From: an uncultured Eubacteriales bacterium
GTDB taxonomy: Bacteria > Bacillota > Clostridia > Oscillospirales > Oscillospiraceae
Assembly (NCBI GenBank): GCA_900546515.1
Contig: URDG01000007.1
Location: 1 to 64,000, forward strand
Direction of reading: 5' to 3'
Length of the DNA stretch: 64,000 bases
A program made the translations under genes and the position numbers. Positions 51,909 through 60,163 of this stretch are shown piece by piece (position 1 is the stretch's first letter; each line of letters begins with the position of its first letter). Below the pieces are notes generated by a model, which was not told where the DNA came from, did not search any database, and was given only the letters and a program-made list of their open reading frames with translations.

Positions 51909-52909
51909 CTTCTATATTCCTTTTTCAGGGCTTCAGACACACGAACCAAATTACAGCTATCAAACATCATCTTGCAAAGCCTCGCAGAGAGCGCATTTAT
52001 ATCGTTTTTCTCGATGAAATCCCAGCCATGCCACATTATTTTTCCGCTCCCGAGTGGCTCTGTGTCTGCGGCGGAATAAAAACCGCCTATCCTAAACGCT
52101 CCTGCAGTTCTCATTCCAACGATTTCTTTTGCAAGCTCGCGTGACTTGAGGGGCGCACTTTTTCGCGTCAACATCGTTATTGGGCCGGCAAACAAGCCTT
52201 CCTCCGGCCAAACAAATTCGCATCTGCTGTTTTTCTGCCCAGCTGCCCTTGCCATGCTGTAATTCAGTATTCCGACTGCAGGGGCCAAATCGTGTCTGCT
52301 GCCTGCCATGCGCACCATCTCAGCAGGTAGCAGGCAGCTTCGCGCTGTGCGGGCGAGCTGCAATACGCCGTCCTCCCCAAATAAATGATAAGCGGCCATT
52401 ATCGGGAAATCCTGAAAACCGGAATCTTCTCTTCCCGGCATACCGACTATTCTTGTATACTGCGGGTCGTTCAAAAGCTTTTCCCAGCTTCTCGGCACAT
52501 CCATGTCTGGATGATATGATCTGTCCGCGAAGAACGCAATAGGGCTTATGCCAATGATATCATATACATGTTTCGGGTCATAAAAGCCATATTCTCTGAA
52601 TGTAGGATTTGTTTCGTCCATAATGCTTTCAAAGCAGTCAGCATTACGGAATTTTTCCATAAAGCGTTTTGAATACGGTATCCCCATGCCTGGGATCATC
52701 ATAACGGCCGGGAAATCTTCGGCATTTTCTATTGACATGAGATCATGTATGACTTCAACGTCCATACCGGAAACAGGAAGAAAATTGACTCGGTTGCCAC
52801 TCCGTGCCGTGTACTCTATTGAAATTTGATTTGCGATTATTCCAAAGGCCGCTTTCATAGGGCATGGCAGCAGCACAAGAAAGTCTATGTTCTTATAATC
52901 GAACTTCAT
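51905..52909 (-). CDS. Cytoplasmic binding-protein-like protein (periplasmic-binding fold, no signal)
   Basis: ATG at 52909 (MKFDYKNIDFLVLLPCPMKA) behind an AAGGGG; 334 residues. The layout resembles type II periplasmic binding proteins: IGISPIAFFADRSYHPDMDV, PRSWEKLLNDPQYTRIVGMP, DFPIMAAYHLFGEDGV and FVWPEEGLFAGPITMLT, as in Fe3+/ABC substrate-binding proteins. It has no signal peptide or lipobox, so it should stay in the cytoplasm. First gene of the leftward operon behind operator 2, and tightly coupled to the GTPase and ATPase genes. An intracellular carrier or sensor of the imported ligand is inferred. Confidence 0.6.
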   Translation of the reverse strand: MKFDYKNIDFLVLLPCPMKAAFGIIANQISIEYTARSGNRVNFLPVSGMDVEVIHDLMSIENAEDFPAVMMIPGMGIPYSKRFMEKFRNADCFESIMDETNPTFREYGFYDPKHVYDIIGISPIAFFADRSYHPDMDVPRSWEKLLNDPQYTRIVGMPGREDSGFQDFPIMAAYHLFGEDGVLQLARTARSCLLPAEMVRMAGSRHDLAPAVGILNYSMARAAGQKNSRCEFVWPEEGLFAGPITMLTRKSAPLKSRELAKEIVGMRTAGAFRIGGFYSAADTEPLGSGKIMWHGWDFIEKNDINALSARLCKMMFDSCNLVRVSEALKKEYRR

Positions 52910-52938
52910 TTTCAAGCCCCTTGCTAAAGTCTATTCTT

Positions 52939-52982
52939 ATATTAGTTTTGGAGCTGGTTCTCCGCAAGCCCCCGGGGGGGAT
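52939..52982 (-). promoter_or_regulatory. Operator-promoter 2 (leftward operon)
   Basis: Read on the minus strand: AT-CCCCCCC-GGGGG-CTT (52982-52966), overlapping the -35 TTGCGG (52967-52962), then 17 bases and -10 TAATAT (52944-52939). The operator and promoter geometry matches sites 1, 3 and 4. Genes 52909 back to 43709 lie behind it. Confidence 0.75.
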
Positions 52983-53100
52983 GACTACAGCGCAAAAAAG
53001 AGCACAATTTGGTTTTTCTCTGTTTTAGTCAAAAAATATCCTCCCCAGGAGGATTCTTTTTTAGTTGCAGTTGACAAAATGGAACTTTAATCAAAATTCA

Positions 53101-53145
53101 ATCCCCCCTGGGGGCTTGTGTGGCGGTTTTTGCGTATGGTATATT
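53101..53145 (+). promoter_or_regulatory. Operator-promoter 3 (rightward operon with the regulator gene)
   Basis: AT-CCCCCC-T-GGGGG-CTT (53101-53117) runs into -35 TTGTGT (53116-53121), then 18 bases and -10 TATATT (53140-53145). It is about 120 bases from site 2, arranged back to back. The CsoR-like regulator gene is second in the operon it drives, which suggests autoregulation. Confidence 0.75.
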
Positions 53146-53184
53146 CATACCACAGTAGATGAGATGCTTGAGATCTTTCAAAGT

Positions 53185-53221
53185 TTTTGGGATGCGCTTA
53201 TAGCAGGGGCGCATCCCAAAA
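53185..53221 (+). promoter_or_regulatory. Leader hairpin between promoter 3 and the first gene
   Basis: TTTTGGGATGCGC (53185-53197) and GCGCATCCCAAAA (53209-53221) form a perfect 13-bp stem with an 11-base loop, in a leader of about 120 bases. No T run follows, so it is more likely a pause or stability element, or part of an attenuator, than a plain terminator. Confidence 0.5.
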
Positions 53222-53273
53222 CTCTATCTGACAATAAAACACCTTTTATAAATAACATGGATTGGAGGATATT

Positions 53274-53891
53274 ATGCAGGCTAAAGAGTATTTTGATGAT
53301 ATTGCCGAATGCTGGGACAACGAATTTGAGTTTCATATCGTAGCCAGAAATACAGCAGCGTTGGTTTCCGGCGCAGCAAGCGGTGCATACATTCTGGATG
53401 TCGGCTGCGGTACAGGCGAAATGTTTACTTCTTTGCTTGATGCCGGAGCAAGCGAAATAACGGGCGTGGATCTCTCAGAGAAGATGATTCAATACGCAGA
53501 GGTCAAAATCGGCTTTGACCCAAGAATATCCCTACACTGCTGTGATATTCTCGACTTCGAAGAACCTGGGTATGATGCTGCCGTCATGTTCGACGCTTAT
53601 CAGTATATGCCGGATAAATCCGCTCTTATAGGTAAGATTCATTCTCTGCTTCGGCCGAAAGGACGCTTCACTGTTGCATTCGGATTTGGACGCGAACGGG
53701 TCAATTCATACAGCGTACTTGTTCCGTCAGGACTTACATCTCCACTACAACCCGCGGCAGATGAGAAAACCGTCTGGGAGCGCTGGTTCGATGTTGACAT
53801 TATGTGCGATACTCCGGATCTCTATATGATTTCAGGCTTGGCAAGGAAACTGACCTCCGCCAGTCAACAGGCAGGCGATATAAATGAATGA
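53274..53891 (+). CDS. Class I SAM-dependent methyltransferase C (small type)
   Basis: ATG at 53274, five bases after TTGGAGGA; 205 residues. YFDDIAECWDNEFEFH opens the protein, motif I is YILDVGCGTGEMFTSLLDAG, then TGVDLSEKMIQYAE, MFDAYQYMPDKSALIGKI and RPKGRFTVAFGFGRERVNSY. It is a paralogue of the gene at 43044, which suggests the two importer systems use similar chemistry. First gene of the rightward operon; the regulator gene overlaps its end by eight bases. Substrate unknown. Confidence 0.8.
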   Translation: MQAKEYFDDIAECWDNEFEFHIVARNTAALVSGAASGAYILDVGCGTGEMFTSLLDAGASEITGVDLSEKMIQYAEVKIGFDPRISLHCCDILDFEEPGYDAAVMFDAYQYMPDKSALIGKIHSLLRPKGRFTVAFGFGRERVNSYSVLVPSGLTSPLQPAADEKTVWERWFDVDIMCDTPDLYMISGLARKLTSASQQAGDINE

Positions 53892-54213
53892 TGATGAACA
53901 CATACATTCCAACCATAATAAGCAGCATGAGCACGAACATGAGCACAGCCACGGACATCATCATACGCAGACAAAAGCTGTCGTAAACCGGCTTTCCCGT
54001 GCAATAGGGCATCTCGAAGCTGTGAAACACATGGTAGAGGATGGACGTGACTGCTCAGAGGTTCTCATCCAGCTTGCTGCTGTGCGTTCCGCATTGAACA
54101 ACACAGCGAAGATAATACTCAAGGATCATCTTGAGCACTGCATTTCTGCTGCCGGCAGCGGGAATGCAGAACAGCTTGCGGAAATGAATGATGCTATAGA
54201 CAGATTCATATAA
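53884..54213 (+). CDS. CsoR/RcnR-family metal-sensing repressor with His-rich N-terminus
   Basis: 109 residues. The all-helical DUF156 core is clear: VVNRLSRAIGHLEAVKHMVE, RDCSEVLIQLAAVRSALNN and ILKDHLEHCISAA. The metal fingerprint is Cys57, His82 and Cys86 (C-H-C), as in copper CsoR and nickel InrS. The first 28 residues carry ten His in HIHSNHNKQHEHEHEHSHGH and HH, a tail expected to bind Ni, Co or Zn. The family binds C/G-tract palindromes and releases DNA on binding metal. Four such palindromes lie at the promoters of this locus, so it is the probable regulator. It overlaps the methyltransferase gene before it. Confidence 0.88.
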   Translation: MNDDEHIHSNHNKQHEHEHEHSHGHHHTQTKAVVNRLSRAIGHLEAVKHMVEDGRDCSEVLIQLAAVRSALNNTAKIILKDHLEHCISAAGSGNAEQLAEMNDAIDRFI

Positions 54214-54239
54214 CCAATTCTGTTACATGAGGATTAACC

Positions 54240-55091
54240 ATGCTTACTATAAATGAAGTAGAAAAAGATTGGGCCGCCGCCATAGGCACAGCAGATATAA
54301 ACGAGCGAAAAAATATCGCTGATCGCTGGAATACATATTATTCCTACCTTGCTGGAAATCAGGCAGATGCCGCGTATGCACCTGATCGCGCAGCCGAAAA
54401 TATTGTTGAATTCATGCTGCGCGAGGGCATCATAAAATACGGTGATAAAATTATTGATATTGGTTCCGGCAGCGGACGATATAGTATAGAGCTCGCAAAG
54501 CACCGCACTGCGGTTACCGCACTTGATGCCAATGAGGACTGTCTTGAGCTTTTGAAAAAGCATACATCGCAAGCGCACGTTCCTGGGATAAGCTGTATTC
54601 CTATTCACTGGGAAGATTTCAATACCGATAGTCGGGCTAAAAAATATGATGTGTCATTCTCTTCGATGTGTCCCGCCATATGCACATTAGAAGAATTAGC
54701 GCGCATGGAGAAAATCACCAAACGCACAGCCTGCCTTATTTCTGCTTCACGCGGTTCATACGAAAAACACCGCAGAGAAATAATGCGTCTGCTCGATGTC
54801 AAGCCGCGTGGAATGACAACTGAATCAATATATTACTATAATGTGCTCTATCTCAGTGGGCGCAGTCCCAGCGTAAAAACATTGTCGGTTTCCGGAGACT
54901 ATAGCATTAGCCATGAAACTTTCATAGAGCGCTATCTTATATACCTGAAGCTGTTTGACGTCAGCGAACAGACGGCAGCTCCGGTACTTGAAAAGTATTT
55001 CGCCGAAAATTCACAGTGTGGACTTCTCACTGAGGAGTGCCGTATGAACATGGCAATGATATGGTGGAACGTACCTTGCGATGAGCACTGA
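54240..55091 (+). CDS. Class I SAM-dependent methyltransferase D (large type)
   Basis: 283 residues with a GAGGATTA ribosome binding site. Motif I IIDIGSGSGRYSIELAKHRT, acidic ALDANEDCLELLKKH, then VSFSSMCPAICTLEELARM and a C-terminal MNMAMIWWNVP. It shares the S-x-M-x-PAI and terminal W-x-N features with the gene at 44218, so each nickel-type importer operon has one member of this type. It overlaps the following ATPase gene by 11 bases. Acceptor unknown. Confidence 0.8.
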   Translation: MLTINEVEKDWAAAIGTADINERKNIADRWNTYYSYLAGNQADAAYAPDRAAENIVEFMLREGIIKYGDKIIDIGSGSGRYSIELAKHRTAVTALDANEDCLELLKKHTSQAHVPGISCIPIHWEDFNTDSRAKKYDVSFSSMCPAICTLEELARMEKITKRTACLISASRGSYEKHRREIMRLLDVKPRGMTTESIYYYNVLYLSGRSPSVKTLSVSGDYSISHETFIERYLIYLKLFDVSEQTAAPVLEKYFAENSQCGLLTEECRMNMAMIWWNVPCDEH

Positions 55092-55989
55092 AATATTAAA
55101 CTACTCGAGTGGGAAAATCAGCGCGAAGCTTGAACGGTCAAGTAAGATCCTGCTTTCCGACGTGCATTTTTCTGTATCTTCCGGAGAAAGTGTGGCACTC
55201 ATCGGTGAAACGGGCTCCGGAAAAACCATGGCTGCGCTTTCTATTATGGGTCTATTGCCCACAAACGTAACTATGCTAGACAGCCGCATTATTTTTTGCA
55301 GGAGAGAAGCAGACCCAAATTTTATGAAAAAGCTTCTTGGCGTTGAGCTTGTGTATATCCCTCAGAACGGAGCAGAGTTTCTGAACCCTTCAAGGAAGAT
55401 AAAAGATCACCTGTTTGACAGTCTGAGAAAACTCGGCTGCCGCAGATCGGAAATGCATTCGCATGCAGTCAGCGCTCTGCGTGTCTCAGGATTTGAACAT
55501 CCGGAAAGTATCATGGAGAAATACCCGTTTCAGCTTTCGGGGGGCATGGCGCAGCGTGTGACCATAGCAATATCCGCCTGTTCCAATGCCAAGCTCATAA
55601 TTGCAGACGAGCCTACCAATGGACTGGATCAGAGTTCCAAGCAAAGTTTCAAGAGCCTCCTTGACAGGATTTTCCCTGAAGCCGGCAAGCTCATCATCAC
55701 ACATGACATATCCGTTGCCGCTTTGTGTGAAAGGGTCATCGTCCTCTGCGGCGGAAGAATGTCGGAATCTGGGTATACGGCTGAGCTGTTTTCAAATCCG
55801 CATCATCCTTATACGCAAGCTCTTATCTCGGCGCTTGTGGAAAATGGGCTAAACGAAACGCCCCTGCTGAGAACGGAACGAGGACGATGCCCGTTTTACC
55901 GCCGCTGTCCCAAAGCTCTGCCGGAATGTCTTACACGAATATGCGTGCAGACTGACGGCGCGTCTGAATGGTGGTGTAATTTTAAGTGA
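55081..55989 (+). CDS. ABC importer ATPase, NikD/DppD-like
   Basis: 302 residues. Walker A IGETGSGKTMAALSIMG, Q-loop LVYIPQNGAEFLNP, signature FQLSGGMAQRVTIAIS, Walker B LIIADEPTNGLDQ and TITHDIS-type switch (KLIITHDISVAAL). The C-terminal oligopeptide-type Cys segment is present (CPFYRRCPKALPECLTRICV). It pairs with the next gene to form the ATPase dimer of the rightward importer. The stop overlaps the next start. Confidence 0.9.
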   Translation: MSTEILNYSSGKISAKLERSSKILLSDVHFSVSSGESVALIGETGSGKTMAALSIMGLLPTNVTMLDSRIIFCRREADPNFMKKLLGVELVYIPQNGAEFLNPSRKIKDHLFDSLRKLGCRRSEMHSHAVSALRVSGFEHPESIMEKYPFQLSGGMAQRVTIAISACSNAKLIIADEPTNGLDQSSKQSFKSLLDRIFPEAGKLIITHDISVAALCERVIVLCGGRMSESGYTAELFSNPHHPYTQALISALVENGLNETPLLRTERGRCPFYRRCPKALPECLTRICVQTDGASEWWCNFK

Positions 55990-56669
55990 TAAAAGTCCGG
56001 AATGTGTCAAAAAGCTTCGATGGAAGAGCAGTGCTGCGTAAAGCCGACCTCACAATAGAAGACGGAAGGATAATCGGCTTATACGGCAAAAGCGGCATTG
56101 GCAAGTCGACCCTTGCCAAGATACTTTGCGGTGTACTGCGCCCGGACACCGGCAGCGTACATATAGACGGTAAATTGTTGTGTTCGGATAACACGGTTTA
56201 CGATCGCAGGGCAGGGCTTAAGATCCAGATGGTATATCAGCAGCCATATTCTTCGCTAGATCCCAGCCAACGCATATATAACGGGCTGTCAGAGCTGATA
56301 CGTTACCACCGCTTTTCCAAAGGCAAAGCTCAAACAGATAGGATAATATTCGACCTTATCGAATTGGTAGGTCTTGACCGTGACATTCTGAATCATCTTC
56401 CGCATCAAATTTCCGGCGGAGAAGCTCAGCGCATCGCAATTGCGCGCTGCCTTTTGTTCAAGCCGAGTCTGCTGATACTTGATGAGGCCACGTCAATGCT
56501 CGATGTATCAACTCAGGCAAATGTGATTGCCCTTGTGAAGCGGATGACGGCCGAGCATAACGGCTCTGTGCTGATGATAAGTCACGACCCGGAGCTTATA
56601 AACTATCTCTGTGATCAAATTTACGTATTTGATAATAATCACGAACTAAAGGAGAGAACAACCAAATGA
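55986..56669 (+). CDS. ABC importer ATPase, NikE/DppF-like
   Basis: 227 residues, GTG start overlapping the previous stop (GTGATAA). Walker A GKSGIGKSTLAKILCG, Q-loop IQMVYQQPYSSLDPSQ, signature QISGGEAQRIAIARCL, Walker B LLILDEATSMLD and MISHDPELINYL. It is shorter than most DppF proteins (about 300) because it lacks the C-terminal Cys segment. Downstream overlap with the binding-protein gene (ATGA). Confidence 0.9.
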   Translation: MIKVRNVSKSFDGRAVLRKADLTIEDGRIIGLYGKSGIGKSTLAKILCGVLRPDTGSVHIDGKLLCSDNTVYDRRAGLKIQMVYQQPYSSLDPSQRIYNGLSELIRYHRFSKGKAQTDRIIFDLIELVGLDRDILNHLPHQISGGEAQRIAIARCLLFKPSLLILDEATSMLDVSTQANVIALVKRMTAEHNGSVLMISHDPELINYLCDQIYVFDNNHELKERTTK

Positions 56670-58345
56670 AAAAGAAAATCATTTCCGCGCTGCTTGCTGC
56701 GTTGATGCTGCTTTCACTTGCAGCTTGCGGTACAGCACAACAGACAGCAGCATCTGCGACCGTTCCCCCGGCAGCAGAACAGACCGAGACTCCCGCCGAA
56801 AGCACATTTGCTATCGAACAAATCATTGTAGGTACCACCGCCGCAATAGAAACGGCAACGAGAGACGAATATGCCTTTGACATGCTTGCAAGCGGAGTAT
56901 CCGAACCGCCGCTTGTGTGGCAGGATGATGTTGGCAATTATCACTCGCTGCTTGCGGATTATGAGACTGACGACGCAGTTACATGGACATTTACCGTCAT
57001 AGACGGCATGAAATGGTCTGACGGTGAGCCTGTGACGGCCGAAGATATTCTCTTCACTCTCAATTATGAAGATTCCAACGGAAGCGCAAATTTCGTTGAG
57101 CAGACAGATAAAGACGGGAAAGTAACTGCCGCCCGATATACTGGCTATGTCATATCTGACGACGGTCGGAGTATTTCTCTCACGCTTGCTTCTCCTAATG
57201 TGCGTATGCTCAGCAATATGACGTCTTTCCGTGTCATGCCTCAACATATTTATGATGGTAAGGATAGTGTCAGTGAGGATGAGTCCCGCGTAGGCTGCGG
57301 TCCTTACATATTTGACAGCTTCAATAAAGAAGCCGGTACGATCTCCTTCACCGCCAATCCCAATTATCCTACCCAACCCAATGTCGGAAAGATAGTATAT
57401 CGTCTCTTTGGTAATGACGATACAATGTATATGGCTTTACAGAACGGCGATATTGATATGGTATGGAACTACTCAAGCGGTGTTCCCGCAGCATATCAGG
57501 ATGTCCTTGCTACCGATACCGGAGTAGCATTTGAAAGTCTCGCCGCCGCAAATGCTCCTGCCGTACTTGCTTTCAACAATGCAAATGGACCATTTGCAGA
57601 TGAAAACCTCCGCAAGGCTGTTTCATTTGCGCTGAATTACGAAACATTTAAAGAGTATTTCGGAAGCGCTTATGCGGAAGTGCCCAACCGCGGCTTTGTC
57701 CCTCCCACCACCGTGGGCTATAAGGATACCGACAAGCTGGTTCAGAATACCGAGCTCGCGGCAAAATATATGGCCGATGCAGGCTTCATTGAGAAAAACG
57801 GCGATGGTTTTTATATCAACGCAGACGGTGACGTTGCCGGCTTTACCCTGACTGTTAATGCAGGCAAGGAAGCCCACGTAGGTTATGCAGAGCTTATCAA
57901 AACCCAACTTGAGGAATTCGGTATCAAAGTTGAGCTTGACGCTATTGACAGCGACTCCTATAACGCTAAGACCAGCAACAAGTTCTCTGAAAACAACATA
58001 ACCATGGAAGCCGCAATATATGGCTATACCGCGGCCGGAATGGGAATGATGGCAGGTCTTGCAACTATCTATGTTGATGGTACTCACGCCGTCCAAGGCG
58101 GCTGTCAGGTATTTGACGAAGAGTTCCTTGATATCGTCAGCGAAATGAAAGCTGCGGTAAATCTTGACGATTACTGCGCAGGCGCGGCAAAAATTCAGGA
58201 TTACTATGCCGAGCATACACCGCTCATCGCCCTTTACTGGGACAGCATGATACTTGCCCACAGCGCAGCTCTGGACAACTTCACCATTGATGCCGTGTTC
58301 GGGCTGAACAACATCAACAACTGGTATACCATCACCGCAAAGTAA
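56666..58345 (+). CDS. Family 5 substrate-binding lipoprotein of the rightward importer
   Basis: 559 residues. Signal and lipobox MKKKIISALLAALMLLSLAA then CG, a Thr/Ala/Pro linker, and the SBP_bac_5 fold: TFTVIDGMKWSDGEPVTAED, VGCGPYIFDSFNKEAGTISF and QLEEFGIKVELDAIDSDSYN. Unlike most family 5 proteins it has no obvious His-rich site. It is similar in plan to the leftward binding protein but clearly diverged, so the two importers probably recognise different forms of ligand. Confidence 0.9.
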   Translation: MKKKIISALLAALMLLSLAACGTAQQTAASATVPPAAEQTETPAESTFAIEQIIVGTTAAIETATRDEYAFDMLASGVSEPPLVWQDDVGNYHSLLADYETDDAVTWTFTVIDGMKWSDGEPVTAEDILFTLNYEDSNGSANFVEQTDKDGKVTAARYTGYVISDDGRSISLTLASPNVRMLSNMTSFRVMPQHIYDGKDSVSEDESRVGCGPYIFDSFNKEAGTISFTANPNYPTQPNVGKIVYRLFGNDDTMYMALQNGDIDMVWNYSSGVPAAYQDVLATDTGVAFESLAAANAPAVLAFNNANGPFADENLRKAVSFALNYETFKEYFGSAYAEVPNRGFVPPTTVGYKDTDKLVQNTELAAKYMADAGFIEKNGDGFYINADGDVAGFTLTVNAGKEAHVGYAELIKTQLEEFGIKVELDAIDSDSYNAKTSNKFSENNITMEAAIYGYTAAGMGMMAGLATIYVDGTHAVQGGCQVFDEEFLDIVSEMKAAVNLDDYCAGAAKIQDYYAEHTPLIALYWDSMILAHSAALDNFTIDAVFGLNNINNWYTITAK

Positions 58346-58368
58346 TACGTGCCTAAGGAGGCATACCT

Positions 58369-59346
58369 ATGAAAAGATACATAAAGAGCATATTGACTGC
58401 ATTGGTGTGCTTCCTTATCGTTATTGTTTTCAATTTTTTCCTGCCGCGTATGCTGCCAGGCGACCCGGTAGCATACCTGACAGGATTTGCCGAAGAGGAT
58501 ATGACGCCGAATCAGTACCGTCACTATTACAATGCACTGCATCTTGGAGAAAGCCTGCCGGTACAGTTTGGATACTACATTCAATCCCTCCTCGACGGGA
58601 GCTTTGGCTACTCATTCAAGAAGGACTGCCCAGTGTCCGTTCTCATCGCGGCAAGGCTCAAATTCACATTGCAAATAACCGTTCCAAGCGTGCTTTTCAG
58701 CACGCTTATCGGTCTTTTCTGGGGTATCCAATGCGGCTATAAAAAGGACGGGATATTTGACAGGCTATCAAGTGCGTTTGTAATAGTGCTCAACGCCGTG
58801 CCGTCATTTATAATAGGTCTGTCGCTGATGATTCTGCTTTGTTTTAAAAATCGCTGGTTTCCTTATACAGGGCTTAATGCTCCGGATATCACAGCGGGAA
58901 CAGCCGCTTATCTCGCCGACAGAATACACCATCTTTTTCTCCCTGTGCTGACGCTTACCATAGCTGCTACCCCTTCGCGTTTTCTTCTGATGCGTAATAC
59001 AGTGAGTCAGGCAGCCGAGGAGAAATACGTCTTGTATGCGAAGGAGCGCGGTTTGCCTGATCGAACAATCAAATTCAGTTATATCCTGAAAAACATTGCA
59101 CAGCCTTTCATTGCTATGGTTGGTATGAGCGTAAGCCTGTGCGTTGGCGGATCGGTCGTTATTGAAAATATTTTTTCAATCAACGGAATGGGAGTACTGC
59201 TGACCGATGCGGTCTACACCCTCGACTACCCGCTGATGCAAGGGATACTGTTTGTAACGACATCTATAATGGCGCTTTCAATAATCACGACAGATATGGT
59301 CTGTATTCTCATTGACCCCAAAGTCAGACTGGGGGCATCAATATGA
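58369..59346 (+). CDS. ABC permease, NikB/DppB-like
   Basis: 325 residues with AAGGAGG before the ATG. FNFFLPRMLPGDPVAYLTGF gives the P-G-D-P entry motif; the EAA loop is EKYVLYAKERGLPDRTIKFS; the end has IENIFSINGMGVLLTDAVYT. Six helices. It overlaps the next permease gene by four bases. Together they form the membrane channel of the rightward importer. Confidence 0.91.
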   Translation: MKRYIKSILTALVCFLIVIVFNFFLPRMLPGDPVAYLTGFAEEDMTPNQYRHYYNALHLGESLPVQFGYYIQSLLDGSFGYSFKKDCPVSVLIAARLKFTLQITVPSVLFSTLIGLFWGIQCGYKKDGIFDRLSSAFVIVLNAVPSFIIGLSLMILLCFKNRWFPYTGLNAPDITAGTAAYLADRIHHLFLPVLTLTIAATPSRFLLMRNTVSQAAEEKYVLYAKERGLPDRTIKFSYILKNIAQPFIAMVGMSVSLCVGGSVVIENIFSINGMGVLLTDAVYTLDYPLMQGILFVTTSIMALSIITTDMVCILIDPKVRLGASI

Positions 59347-60155
59347 AGCTGAAAAGACTTCTTCCTCTTACTGTGGGGCTTGCCGTGCTGACAGTATTTA
59401 TTGTTGTGGCATTTTTCCCTCATTTGTTCACTCCCTACGGGCAGAAGGAAATGTTTAAGGCATGGCTGACTTCCACAGCAGAGCATCTTCTTGGGACTAA
59501 TTCTCTTGGCTATGATATATATACGGAGCTTATATATGGAACGCAGGAGACACTGCTTGTAGGTATTGCCAGCAGTGCAGCCGCCCTTGCACTTGGCACA
59601 GTGATCGGTTCGTTGTCTACGCTGAAAGGTTTTGTCGGTGTGATATTCAACGGGCTTATCAACGTGTTCGTTCTGCTCCCTAAGCTCATAACTCTCATAG
59701 TGCTTGCAAGCTTTGTAGGCGGTTCTGTCAAAAATCTTATAATACTTATCGCAGTCTTCAGTTGGGTCGGCGTCGCACGCAGTATTCGCTCCAAGGTCAT
59801 TCATTTGAATGCACAGCCTTTTATAGAAAACTGCATTATTCAAGGTTACAGTAGCTTTCATATTATATTTCGCCATATTCTTCCGAACCTATACGATATT
59901 CTTATGGCAAAATTTCTTCTGAGTATAAACAGCTGTATTATGATGGAATCTACTCTCAGCTTTCTCGGTTTCGGCGACCTATACCATCCAACATGGGGAA
60001 CGATGATCAACTTTGCATATAAGCGCGGGGCATTTATACGGGGTGCATATAACTACTTGCTGTCGCCCGGCATCTGCATAGTTCTTCTTTCTCTAGCCTT
60101 TTATTTAATAAGTCTGTATTTCGAACAGCGCATGAAGCTAATATCAGGCAGGTAA
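59343..60155 (+). CDS. ABC permease, NikC/DppC-like
   Basis: 270 residues with six helices. HLLGTNSLGYDIYTELIYGT is the DppC entry motif; the EAA loop region is AVFSWVGVARSIRSKVIHLN; STLSFLGFGDLYHPTWGTMI closes the family signature. It begins inside the end of the previous permease gene (ATGA). Only nine bases separate it from the TPR-protein gene. Confidence 0.9.
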   Translation: MKLKRLLPLTVGLAVLTVFIVVAFFPHLFTPYGQKEMFKAWLTSTAEHLLGTNSLGYDIYTELIYGTQETLLVGIASSAAALALGTVIGSLSTLKGFVGVIFNGLINVFVLLPKLITLIVLASFVGGSVKNLIILIAVFSWVGVARSIRSKVIHLNAQPFIENCIIQGYSSFHIIFRHILPNLYDILMAKFLLSINSCIMMESTLSFLGFGDLYHPTWGTMINFAYKRGAFIRGAYNYLLSPGICIVLLSLAFYLISLYFEQRMKLISGR

Positions 60156-60163
60156 TAATTATA

